A stretch of DNA of 15,626 nt from CAZGTQ01 sp964528575. Its GTDB lineage: Bacteria; Planctomycetota; UBA1135; GCA-002686595. The first letter of the stretch is position 1; the number at the start of each line of letters is the position of its first letter. Positions 7,370 through 14,061 of the stretch are shown here, piece by piece. The position numbers and the translations under genes are program-made. The notes beneath the pieces were generated by a model. That model worked only from the letters and a program-made list of their open reading frames with translations. It ran no database searches and was not told the origin of the DNA. The DNA lies in the NCBI GenBank assembly GCA_964528575.1, contig CAZGTQ010000283.1, forward strand, positions 1 through 15,626. Direction: 5' to 3'.

Positions 7370-8434
7370 ATGGCCGACACGATGAGGTGTTTCGTGATGC
7401 ACGGCATCGGGAGCGTCGGCTTCGCCGAGAAGCCGATTCCCGAGCCCGGACCCGACGACGCGGTCGTGCGCACGACCGTCGCGCTGATCTGCACGTCGGA
7501 CACGCACACGGTCGCGGGAGCGATCGGCGACCGCCACGAGCTCACGCTCGGCCACGAGGCGGTCGGCGTCGTGCACCGCGTGGGCAGCAACGTGAAGGGC
7601 TTTCGCGAGGGCGATCGCGTCGCGGTGAACGCGATCACGCCCTGCTTCCGGTGCGAGAACTGCCAGCGCGGGTACACGTCGCAGTGCCGCGGCATGCTCG
7701 GCGGCTGGAAGTTCGCGAACGAGAAGGACGGCAACCTCGCCGAGTACTTCCACGTCAACGCCGCGGAGGCGAACCTCGCGCCGATCCCCGACGAGCTGAC
7801 GGACGAGCAAGCCGCGTACTGCGCGGACATGCTCTCGACCGGCTTCGCCGCGGCCGAGCACGCCGCCATCCCGATCGGGGGCACGGTCGCCGTATTCAGC
7901 CAGGGCCCGGTGGGACTGATGGCGACGGTGGGCGCCCGCCTGTGCGGCGCGGGGCGGGTGATCGCCGTCGAGAGCGTGCCGAACCGCAAAGAGCTCGCGA
8001 AGAGCTACGGCGCCGACGACGTCGTCGATTTCCGCGAGGTCGACTCCGTCGAGGCGATCCTCGAGCTGACGGGCGGCGAGGGCGTCGACGCGGCGATCGA
8101 AGCGTTCGGCTCGCGGCAGACGTTTGCCGCGTGCGTCGAGGTGACGCGCCCCGGCGGCACGATCTCGAACGTCGGCTACCACGGCGAAGGGGATACGGTC
8201 GACATCCCGCGCGTCGCGTGGGGCGTCGGCATGAGCGACAAGACGATCCGCACGGCGCTCTGCCCCGGCGGCTCGACGCGCATGCGCCGGCTCATGCGCC
8301 TGATCCGCCGCGGCCGCGTCGACCCGCTCCCGATGACGACGCACCGATTCTCGTTCGACGAGGCCGAGCGCGGCTTCGAGTTGATGAAGTCGAAGGGGGA
8401 CGGGATCGTGAAGCCGCTCTTGACGTTCGGGTAG
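7370..8434 (+). CDS. Zinc-dependent medium-chain alcohol dehydrogenase, secondary-ADH-like
   Basis: This 354-residue protein oxidises alcohols or reduces ketones/aldehydes with NAD(P) in the cytoplasm. Its wording follows the NADP-dependent isopropanol dehydrogenases of Clostridium beijerinckii and Thermoanaerobacter: CTSDTHT (41-47), GHEAVG, GMLGGWKF, EYFHVN, DMLSTGF and NVGYHGEGD. Catalytic zinc ligands are Cys41, His62, Glu63 and Asp153. Two features differ from those enzymes as I recall them. It has a structural-zinc lobe Cys92-x2-Cys95-x2-Cys98-x7-Cys106. The cofactor strand ends in AVES, with Glu where the NADP enzymes have a Gly that accommodates the 2'-phosphate, which suggests NAD. 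The nucleotide loop reads SQGPVG. A strong Shine-Dalgarno sequence precedes the ATG. It is last in the block with the phosphoketolase-like and Pat-like genes and converges on the minus-strand hydrolase 24 bp away. The physiological substrate is unknown. Confidence 0.93.
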   Translation: MADTMRCFVMHGIGSVGFAEKPIPEPGPDDAVVRTTVALICTSDTHTVAGAIGDRHELTLGHEAVGVVHRVGSNVKGFREGDRVAVNAITPCFRCENCQRGYTSQCRGMLGGWKFANEKDGNLAEYFHVNAAEANLAPIPDELTDEQAAYCADMLSTGFAAAEHAAIPIGGTVAVFSQGPVGLMATVGARLCGAGRVIAVESVPNRKELAKSYGADDVVDFREVDSVEAILELTGGEGVDAAIEAFGSRQTFAACVEVTRPGGTISNVGYHGEGDTVDIPRVAWGVGMSDKTIRTALCPGGSTRMRRLMRLIRRGRVDPLPMTTHRFSFDEAERGFELMKSKGDGIVKPLLTFG

Positions 8435-8458
8435 CAGCCTGCCGGAGCGCTTTCGAGC

Positions 8459-9517
8459 TCACTCGCCGCGCAGGTGGAGCGCGCTGCGCGGGATCACGAC
8501 GAGCATCTGCTTCAAGATGTCGTAGTGGCCGCCGGGGAACCACTGGATCTCGGCGAGGCCGATCGCGTCGCGCAGGGCCTCGATCGAGCGGCGCGGGAAG
8601 ATCTCGTCCTCGTCGGCGTTGATCATCAGCACCTTGGCGGGGTCGATGCGGCTCGCGTACGTGAGCGGCTCGATCGGTCGCCAGAGCGCGCGGAGCTGTT
8701 CGTACGTCAGGCCCGACTCGTCGATCTCGCGGCGCAGGTTGCGCAGCTCGCGCGCGCCGTTGAGCGCGATCGCCGCGAGGTCGCCGCCGCCGATCAGCAG
8801 CGCGATGCGCGCGAAGCTCGGGTCGACGCCCGCGGTGAGCGTGCCGACGATCGCGCCCAGGCTGATGCCGAGGATGCCGACGCGCGCGGGGTCGACCTCG
8901 GGGCGCGCCGCGAGCCAGTCGCCCGCGCGCCGCACGTCGAGCACCGCCTGGCGGAACACGTCCAGCCCCGCGGTGCCGTCGACCGTCATCAGCTCGCGCC
9001 GGCCCTCCGGCGTGCGCCGCGGGCCGTAGTGCGGCATGTAGATCATCAGCGCGCCGACGCCGTTCTGCGCGAGGTTCGCGCACACGAGCTCGAGCGCGGC
9101 GAGCGAGCCGCCGAGCCAGTGCAGCACCACCGCCGCCGGATGCGGCCCCGCGCCGTGCGGCGCGAAGTAGCGCGCGTGGACGACGTCGTTGCGCGCGTTG
9201 CCGCTCGCGAACGCCGACGGGAACGTCAGCTCGTAGCGCACGTACGCGTCGGTCTCGCGCGTGCGCTCGAGGCGCCAGGTGAACGGCTCGCCGGCGCGCG
9301 TCGCCGGGGTCTCGAAGAGCGGGAGCAGCTCGCGCAGCTCGCCCTCGGTCGGCAGGTCGCGCAGCGGCCGGCTCGGCGTCGCGCCCTCGGTCACCGCGGG
9401 CGTGGCGCTCGGCGCCGGCGGCGAGGACGGATCGTCGCGGCCGGGCGCGGAGACAGGCGAGGCGGCGAGCGCGAGCAGCGCGGCGAGCGCGGACGCGGTG
9501 CGGGCGATCGCGTTCAT
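8459..9517 (-). CDS. Exported alpha/beta hydrolase (dienelactone-hydrolase/esterase-like)
   Basis: The 352-residue product begins with a Sec-type signal peptide (MNAIARTA then an Ala/Leu core, cleavage near residue 24). A Pro/Ser/Thr-rich linker (about 25-55) and an alpha/beta hydrolase domain follow. The nucleophile elbow is GISLG with Ser219. Asp302 or Asp304 (NADEDEIFP) and His331 (PGGHYD) complete a plausible triad. HWLGG, about 105 residues before Ser219, can supply the oxyanion loop, as in dienelactone-hydrolase and acetyl-xylan-esterase-like enzymes. It therefore probably hydrolyses an ester or similar bond in the periplasm; the substrate cannot be read from sequence. The start ATG (9515-9517) overlaps the stop of the upstream C45 gene (ATGA), so the two are translationally coupled. 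The 3' end faces the dehydrogenase gene with 24 bp between and no clear terminator. Confidence 0.9.
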   Translation of the reverse strand: MNAIARTASALAALLALAASPVSAPGRDDPSSPPAPSATPAVTEGATPSRPLRDLPTEGELRELLPLFETPATRAGEPFTWRLERTRETDAYVRYELTFPSAFASGNARNDVVHARYFAPHGAGPHPAAVVLHWLGGSLAALELVCANLAQNGVGALMIYMPHYGPRRTPEGRRELMTVDGTAGLDVFRQAVLDVRRAGDWLAARPEVDPARVGILGISLGAIVGTLTAGVDPSFARIALLIGGGDLAAIALNGARELRNLRREIDESGLTYEQLRALWRPIEPLTYASRIDPAKVLMINADEDEIFPRRSIEALRDAIGLAEIQWFPGGHYDILKQMLVVIPRSALHLRGE

Positions 9518-11493
9518 TCGCCGCCCGCCTGCGCCTGGGCCGCGCTCGGCGCGAGCAGCTCGTCCAGGTCGTAATGCGTGTAGCGCGCGTGGCTCGCGAC
9601 GTTCTCGCCGTCCGCGTGCGCGACCCACAGCTCGAGCGTCGCCGGCGCGAAGAGCACCGACTGGATGTTCGACTTCATGCACACCGGTCGCGTCATCAAG
9701 TCGCGTGCCGCAGCCGCGTCGAAGCGCCCGTGGCCCGCGCGGACGCGGCGTACGAGCTCCTCGTAGCGATCGCCCGCCGACAGGAGCACCGTGTCCTCGA
9801 CCGGATCGGGGAGCAGCGCGTGGCTCGCCCCCGCCGCGACCGTCTCGAACTCGTCCGGCGTCGCGCGCACGCCGACCGCGCGCATCGTCTTCGCGTCCGA
9901 CACGACGTAGTAGTACTCGCACGTGCGCGGCCCGCGGCGCAGGATCTCGACCGCCTCGTCGAGCGTGTCCGCGCGCTCCATCACCTCGCGCACGAGCTGC
10001 GCCATCGGCTTGCCGTCCCAGCGGCCCTCGCCGCGGCCGCCCATCTCGCCGATCGCGATCCGCTCCTCGTTCATCGCCGTCACCGAGCCCACGAAGCCCG
10101 CGTAGCCGACGTTCACCCACGCGTTGCCCTCGTCGGGTCGCACGACCATCACGACCGCGGTCTCCTCGAGCCCGACGCCTTTCATGTAGTCGAGCACGCG
10201 GCCGTGGTAGAGCGCGCCGTCCGCGGTGGCGTCGCCGAAGAGCGCGAACCCGGTGCAGTGGAAGAGCTCCGGGAAGTAGTTCGCGAGCCGCACCTCCTCG
10301 CGCGCGAGGCCCGCCGCGTCGGCGAGCGCGTCCATCTCGCGCAGGTAGCGCTCGTCCATGTGCGGCTGGAGGCGCCGCTCGGCCTCCTCGATCTCGCCGA
10401 AGAACCAGCGCTCCTTCGGGAACGAGCTCGCGACGCCCACGCCGTAGAGCATCCGCTCGACGAGCGTGCGCACCTCGTCGCGCAGCAGCACGCCGTGCTG
10501 GTGGCCCATCTCCTCGGGAGTGCCCGCGAGGAACAGGACCATCGTCCCGTCGATCTCCTCGAGCCGGCCGCGCCCTTCGCGCGCGAGCACGCGGCGCGTG
10601 CCCGTCGCCGGGCCGAGCGGCGGCAGCTCGACCGTCGCAATCGACAGCGCCGCGCCGAAGAAGCGCAGCAGGTGCCCGAGCGGGACCGTCTCGATCTTCG
10701 TGCCCGCGCCCGCGGGCAGCGCGAACAGCTCCTCGTCGAGCTCGTCCTCGACGCGCAAGTCGCGCAGCGCGAGCACCGCGTCGATGCCCTTCGCCGCGAC
10801 CGCGATGCGCGCCGGCAAGAGGTCGCGCTCGCGCAGCCACAGGCGGATGCGCGCGGCGCCGAGGCCCAGTCGCTTGCGGCCGAGCGCGGTCGGCTCGAGC
10901 GTGAGCACGTGGCAGCGCTCGCCGTCCACCGTCTCGGGCTCGCCGGCGGTGACGGCGAAGCAGAGCGGGAGCAGCGGCGCGAGCGCGCGCGCCTGCGCGA
11001 GGCGCAGCTCGGGGAACGTCGCGTCGTCGAGCGCGTCCGGCCGCGCGGCGAAGCGCGGCAGGCCGGGAACGCCGCGCAGCGCGAAGCCCGGCTCGACCGC
11101 GTGCATCCACAGCGCGTCGGCGCCGAGGCCGATCGCATAGTCGTCGCCCTTCACGCGCGCCGCGAGGCGCAGGCGGTCGGGCGCGCGCACGTCGAGCTCG
11201 ACGCGCGCGTCCGCGAGCTCGCTCGGCAGCCCTTCGGCGCGCTCGAGCACGAGGCGCGCGGAGAGCAGCGGTGCGCGCTCGCCGGGGGCGGGGTCGACGA
11301 TCTCGAGCAGGCGCTCGAGCGCCGCGCCGAGGAGCTCGAGCGGCGTCTCGTCGCTCGTCTCGGGCGCCGCGAGCGGCGGGCGCTGGACGGGCGCTCGGCC
11401 GGCCTGGGCGGGCGCGCCGGTCGCGACGGCGAGGAGCAGGAGGAGGGCGCCGAGCGTCGAGGCTCGCACGAGGATCGAGCGGGTGGGGATCAT
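9514..11493 (-). CDS. Exported LolA-like domain fused to a C45-type Ntn hydrolase/acyltransferase
   Basis: The 659-residue product has a clear signal peptide (MIPTRS, basic Arg5/Arg10, a Leu-rich core, cleavage after APAQA near residue 31), which fixes the start at 11493. Residues about 45-310 look like a LolA/DUF2092-type beta fold that binds a hydrophobic ligand: repeated strand wording such as VELDVRAPDRLRL, followed by RLWLRERDLLPARI. Residues about 320-655 match the peptidase C45/acyl-CoA:6-APA acyltransferase-like family, with GHQHG, then LFHCTGFAL with candidate nucleophile Cys413, GRVLDY (431-436) and TAMNEERIA. Such Ntn hydrolases often self-cleave before the Cys. Here cleavage would separate a LolA-plus-linker chain from a C-terminal chain of about 247 residues. 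It probably acts on amide bonds outside the cytoplasm. No Shine-Dalgarno sequence precedes the ATG. The stop is coupled to the alpha/beta hydrolase start. The C45 assignment is good; the LolA call is moderate. Confidence 0.85.
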   Translation of the reverse strand: MIPTRSILVRASTLGALLLLLAVATGAPAQAGRAPVQRPPLAAPETSDETPLELLGAALERLLEIVDPAPGERAPLLSARLVLERAEGLPSELADARVELDVRAPDRLRLAARVKGDDYAIGLGADALWMHAVEPGFALRGVPGLPRFAARPDALDDATFPELRLAQARALAPLLPLCFAVTAGEPETVDGERCHVLTLEPTALGRKRLGLGAARIRLWLRERDLLPARIAVAAKGIDAVLALRDLRVEDELDEELFALPAGAGTKIETVPLGHLLRFFGAALSIATVELPPLGPATGTRRVLAREGRGRLEEIDGTMVLFLAGTPEEMGHQHGVLLRDEVRTLVERMLYGVGVASSFPKERWFFGEIEEAERRLQPHMDERYLREMDALADAAGLAREEVRLANYFPELFHCTGFALFGDATADGALYHGRVLDYMKGVGLEETAVVMVVRPDEGNAWVNVGYAGFVGSVTAMNEERIAIGEMGGRGEGRWDGKPMAQLVREVMERADTLDEAVEILRRGPRTCEYYYVVSDAKTMRAVGVRATPDEFETVAAGASHALLPDPVEDTVLLSAGDRYEELVRRVRAGHGRFDAAAARDLMTRPVCMKSNIQSVLFAPATLELWVAHADGENVASHARYTHYDLDELLAPSAAQAQAGGE

Positions 11494-11517
11494 GGCGTGT
11501 GGGGCAGTCGCGCCAGC

Positions 11518-11523
11518 ATCGTA
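11518..11523 (-). promoter_or_regulatory. Candidate -10 of the C45/alpha-beta hydrolase operon
   Basis: On the minus strand the hexamer reads TACGAT (4 of 6 to TATAAT). It would start transcription near 11510 and give a leader of about 17 nt, consistent with the missing Shine-Dalgarno sequence at ATG 11493. The -35 region is GC-rich and matches poorly (about 3 of 6). Confidence 0.3.
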
Positions 11524-11648
11524 GGCCAGCGGGCGGCCGGCCGTCCTCTCATCGTCGCGCGCGCCGGTGCGAGTGAGGCTTCCTTCACGGTCTGCGAGCG
11601 CGACGGCGCCGGGCGCCGCCTCCGCGCGTGGTGGCGGCCGCGCCGCAG

Positions 11649-11657
11649 TGCTACTCT
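11649..11657 (+). promoter_or_regulatory. Candidate extended -10 promoter of the wzm-wzt operon
   Basis: TGCTACTCT reads as an extended -10 (TGn followed by TACTCT, 3 of 6 to TATAAT). It is one of the few A/T-containing steps in the gap. There is no good -35, as is usual for extended -10 promoters. Transcription would begin near 11664 and give a leader of about 128 nt before ATG 11792. Confidence 0.35.
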
Positions 11658-11702
11658 GTGCGGCCCGACCCGCTCGGCCGCGTCCCCCCCGACCAGCTCC
11701 CG

Positions 11703-11776
11703 ACCCGGACACCGGGTTCAGGCGGCGCCGCGCGCGTCCGAAAGGACGGTCGGGAGTCCCTGCCCGCTGCGCGGGC
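11703..11776 (+). other. Two short hairpins in the putative wzm leader
   Basis: ACCCGG/CCGGGT (11703-11708 and 11712-11717, loop ACA) and GCCCGC/GCGGGC (11762-11767 and 11771-11776, loop TGC) are perfect 6-bp stems. The second reaches into GGCGGGA (11774-11780), the only Shine-Dalgarno-like stretch before ATG 11792. It could therefore modulate translation, or be chance in GC-rich DNA. Confidence 0.3.
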
Positions 11777-11791
11777 GGGATCCGTCGTCCC

Positions 11792-12796
11792 ATGAGCACC
11801 ACGTCCAGCCCCCGTCCCAGCGCCGCGGCCGAGCCGCCGGACGCGCTCGCCCGCGACGCGGAGGGGTGGGTCACCGCCGCCCCGCCGCGCGCCGTCGAGG
11901 TGATGCGGCGGATCGTCGCGTTCCCGTACACGCTCGCTCGCCACCGCGACCTCGTGGTGACGAGCGTGCGCCGCGAGCTGCAGGCGCGCTTCACAGGGAC
12001 AGTGCTCGGGATGGCGTGGCCGCTCGTGCACCCCGTGTTCCTGTTCCTCGTCTACTACTTCATCTTCACGAAGCTCCTGAACATGAGGTTCCCGGGGCTG
12101 CCGGACGAGCAGAAGGCGGCGATGGGCGTGTTCATGTTCGTCGGCGTCGCCGTTTGGGCGGCGTTCGGCGACACGCTCACACGCTGCTGCGGGGTGATCC
12201 TCGAGAACGGCAACCTGATCAAGAAGCTCGTGTTCCCGGCCGAGGTGCTCCCGCTGAACATCGTCGTCGTGAACATGATCACGATGCTCTTCGCGGTCGG
12301 GATCTTCCTCGCGGTGATCGTGCTCACGCCGGTCTGGGTGGCGCCGGACCCGCTGCGCCTCCTCTGGATCGTCCCGCTCGTGCTCGTGCAGGCGCTCTTC
12401 GCGTACGGGCTGGGGCTCGTTCTCGCGACGATGCACGTGTTCCTGCGCGACACGCTCCAAGTGATCACGATCGTCGTCACCGTCTGGATGTTCACGACGC
12501 CGATCTTCTGGTCCCCCGAGCTCGTCATCGGCTTCGTCGACGCGGACACCGTGAAGCCGCTCGAGGGATCGGACATCGAGCCGTACCTACCCTGGCTACG
12601 GCTCAATCCGCTCTACCACCTCGTCTACGCGTGGCGCTGCGTCCTGATGTCCGAGCAGCCCGCGGTCGTGTTCGGGACGTTCGGCGACTCGCTGCCGCAG
12701 TCGTTCGCCATCGTCGCCGCGTGGGCGCTCGGAGCGTTCGTCGTCGGCTACTCCATGTTCATCCTGGCCCAGCGCCGTTTCGCCGACGAGGTCTGA
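11792..12796 (+). CDS. wzm: Polysaccharide ABC transporter permease (Wzm/KpsM family)
   Basis: The 334-residue inner-membrane protein is the channel half of an ABC-2 exporter that moves undecaprenyl-linked O-antigen or a similar glycan across the inner membrane. About six membrane segments are visible: near 71-93 (PLVHPVFLFLVYYFIF), 110-128, 152-180, 190-215, 222-246 and 305-327. The family motif KLVFPAEVLP sits before the third, and LNPLYHLV lies in the late loop. The N-terminal 40 residues are a Ser/Pro/Ala-rich cytoplasmic tail ahead of the amphipathic RHRDLV-type helix. ATG 11792 is chosen because everything in frame upstream (to 11567) is low-complexity and lacks family features; the ribosome binding site is weak. 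The ATP-binding partner starts 2 bp after the stop, confirming the pair. Confidence 0.94.
   Translation: MSTTSSPRPSAAAEPPDALARDAEGWVTAAPPRAVEVMRRIVAFPYTLARHRDLVVTSVRRELQARFTGTVLGMAWPLVHPVFLFLVYYFIFTKLLNMRFPGLPDEQKAAMGVFMFVGVAVWAAFGDTLTRCCGVILENGNLIKKLVFPAEVLPLNIVVVNMITMLFAVGIFLAVIVLTPVWVAPDPLRLLWIVPLVLVQALFAYGLGLVLATMHVFLRDTLQVITIVVTVWMFTTPIFWSPELVIGFVDADTVKPLEGSDIEPYLPWLRLNPLYHLVYAWRCVLMSEQPAVVFGTFGDSLPQSFAIVAAWALGAFVVGYSMFILAQRRFADEV
12788..12792 (+). promoter_or_regulatory. Shine-Dalgarno supporting the GTG start of wzt
   Basis: GAGGT, inside the last codons of wzm, lies 6 nt before GTG 12799. The next in-frame ATG would remove the ABC nucleotide-binding core, so GTG is the start. Confidence 0.6.
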
Positions 12797-12798
12797 GC

Positions 12799-14061
12799 GT
12801 GCCCGCCCCGCGATTCGCCCTCGAGGCCGAGAAGCTGAGCAAGGCGTACAGGCTCTACTACGCGCCTTGGCGCCGTATCGCCGAAACGCTCACCCGCGGC
12901 CGCTTCAAAGGGCACAGCGAGTTCTGGGCGCTGCGCGACGTCGACATCCGCCTGCGGCGCGGCTCGGCGCTCGGCCTCGTCGGCGCGAACGGAGCGGGCA
13001 AGTCGACGCTGCTCAAGATCCTCGCCGGCACCACGATGCCGAGCGCGGGGCGCTTCCGCACCGACGGGCGCGTGGCGAGCCTGCTGGAGCTCGGCGCCGG
13101 GTTCCACATGGACTTCACCGGGCGCGCGAACATCGTCGTCAACGGCACGATGATGGGGCTCTCGCGGCGCGAGATCGCGTCGAAGATGGACGAGATCATC
13201 GACTTCGCGGAGCTCGGCAAGTACATCGACGAGCCCGTGCGCACGTACTCGTCGGGCATGGGGCTGCGGCTCGGCTTCAGCATCGCGATCGCCGTCGATC
13301 CCGAGGTGCTGATCATCGACGAGGTCTTCGCCGTCGGCGACATGTACTTCCAGAAGAAGTGCATCGACCGCATCTACGGCTTCCGCAAGCGCAACAAGAC
13401 GATCCTGTTCTGCAGCCACAGCCTCTACGACGTGCGCCAGCTCTGCGACGAGGCGATCTGGCTGCGCGACGGCGAGGTCGCGAGCAGCGGCAACTCGGTG
13501 TACGTCACGAACGAATACACCGCGTTCCAGCGCCAGCACATCGACTCGCACAGCGAGAACCTGCTCGCGGACCACTACCCCGCGGCGCCGGTGCAGGATC
13601 GCACCGAGCTGCCCGGCGTCGTCGACGCGCGCATCTACCGCATGGGGACCGACGAGGAGGTCTACGAGATCAAGACCGGCGACTCGATCGAGATCCGCGT
13701 GTGGTGGAAGAACCCCGACCCGGTCGCCATGCCGATCCACCTCGGCGTCGGCTTCCTGCGCCAGGACATGACGACGTGCGGTGGCGCGGGCACGCACCTC
13801 GACGGGCTGCGCCTCGAGGGGGAGTCGGGCTGCTCGATCCTGCGGCTGCCCAAGTTGCGCTTCCTCTCGGGCCAGTTCCTCGTGCCGGTGCTCCTGCTCG
13901 ACGAGGGCGGCGTACACCGCTACCACGAGTTCCTCATGCCCGAGAACCTCGTCGTGCGCACGCACACGCGCGAGGTCGGGCTCTTCCGCCTCGAGCACGA
14001 ATGGGTGCTGCGCTCCGACGTGCCGCGCCCCGTGGTCGTGGCGCGGGAGGAAGCCGGGTGA
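12799..14061 (+). CDS. wzt: Polysaccharide ABC transporter ATP-binding protein with C-terminal Wzt_C glycan-binding domain
   Basis: The 420-residue cytoplasmic ATPase pairs with the Wzm-like permease. The nucleotide-binding domain has LSKAYRLYYAP at the start, Walker A GANGAGKST (62-70), a short signature YSSGM (150-154), Walker B VLIIDE with Asp174/Glu175 and the H-loop CSHS. The signature replaces the usual LSGGQ, and YSSGM is the form typical of O-antigen/teichoic-acid exporters. Residues about 270-415 are a beta-rich extension (GDSIEIRVWW, GVGFLRQD, LRFLSGQF) matching Wzt_C, the domain that recognises the modified glycan end before export. This suggests a capped or terminally modified polymer; the glycosyltransferase and deacetylase downstream could supply such changes. 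The GTG start is supported by a GAGGT site, and the stop overlaps the next gene's GTG by 4 bp. Assignment is secure. Confidence 0.95.
   Translation: MPAPRFALEAEKLSKAYRLYYAPWRRIAETLTRGRFKGHSEFWALRDVDIRLRRGSALGLVGANGAGKSTLLKILAGTTMPSAGRFRTDGRVASLLELGAGFHMDFTGRANIVVNGTMMGLSRREIASKMDEIIDFAELGKYIDEPVRTYSSGMGLRLGFSIAIAVDPEVLIIDEVFAVGDMYFQKKCIDRIYGFRKRNKTILFCSHSLYDVRQLCDEAIWLRDGEVASSGNSVYVTNEYTAFQRQHIDSHSENLLADHYPAAPVQDRTELPGVVDARIYRMGTDEEVYEIKTGDSIEIRVWWKNPDPVAMPIHLGVGFLRQDMTTCGGAGTHLDGLRLEGESGCSILRLPKLRFLSGQFLVPVLLLDEGGVHRYHEFLMPENLVVRTHTREVGLFRLEHEWVLRSDVPRPVVVAREEAG
14045..14051 (+). promoter_or_regulatory. Shine-Dalgarno supporting the GTG start of the glycosyltransferase
   Basis: GGGAGGA within the end of wzt lies 6 nt before GTG 14058. 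The GTGA overlap indicates translational coupling. Confidence 0.65.

Larger units (their letters stand above)
11494..11791. promoter_or_regulatory. Divergent intergenic region between the hydrolase pair and the polysaccharide export operon
   Basis: This 298-bp gap separates two divergently transcribed units. It contains a candidate minus-strand -10 (11518-11523), a 10-bp palindrome CGGCCGGCCG (11534-11543), a candidate plus-strand extended -10 (11649-11657), and two small hairpins (11703-11717, 11762-11776). An open frame from 11567 runs into wzm, but its translation is Arg/Pro/Ala-rich composition noise, so I treat it as non-coding. No RNA gene is recognisable. Confidence 0.6.

Noticed and set aside
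8435..8460. Bidirectional terminator between the convergent dehydrogenase and alpha/beta hydrolase genes
   Set aside because: Only a 4-bp GAGC/GCTC pairing is possible around GCTTTCGA, with no T-run on either strand. Too weak to call.
11534..11543. Palindrome CGGCCGGCCG as an operator between divergent promoters
   Set aside because: A 10-bp all-GC palindrome is expected often at this base composition, and no second copy is seen nearby. Noted only in the intergenic description.
11567..11791. Extra 75 codons at the start of wzm
   Set aside because: Low-complexity Arg/Pro/Ala translation, no family counterpart, and it spans the likely promoter and leader hairpins.
9261..14061. Plus-strand open frames over the minus-strand hydrolases (9261-10904 and 9574 onward)
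   Set aside because: Arg/Ser/Pro-rich composition without motifs. The minus strand has signal peptides, a GISLG elbow and the C45 motifs. Only the 3' part of the long 9574-14061 frame, from 12799, is real (wzt).
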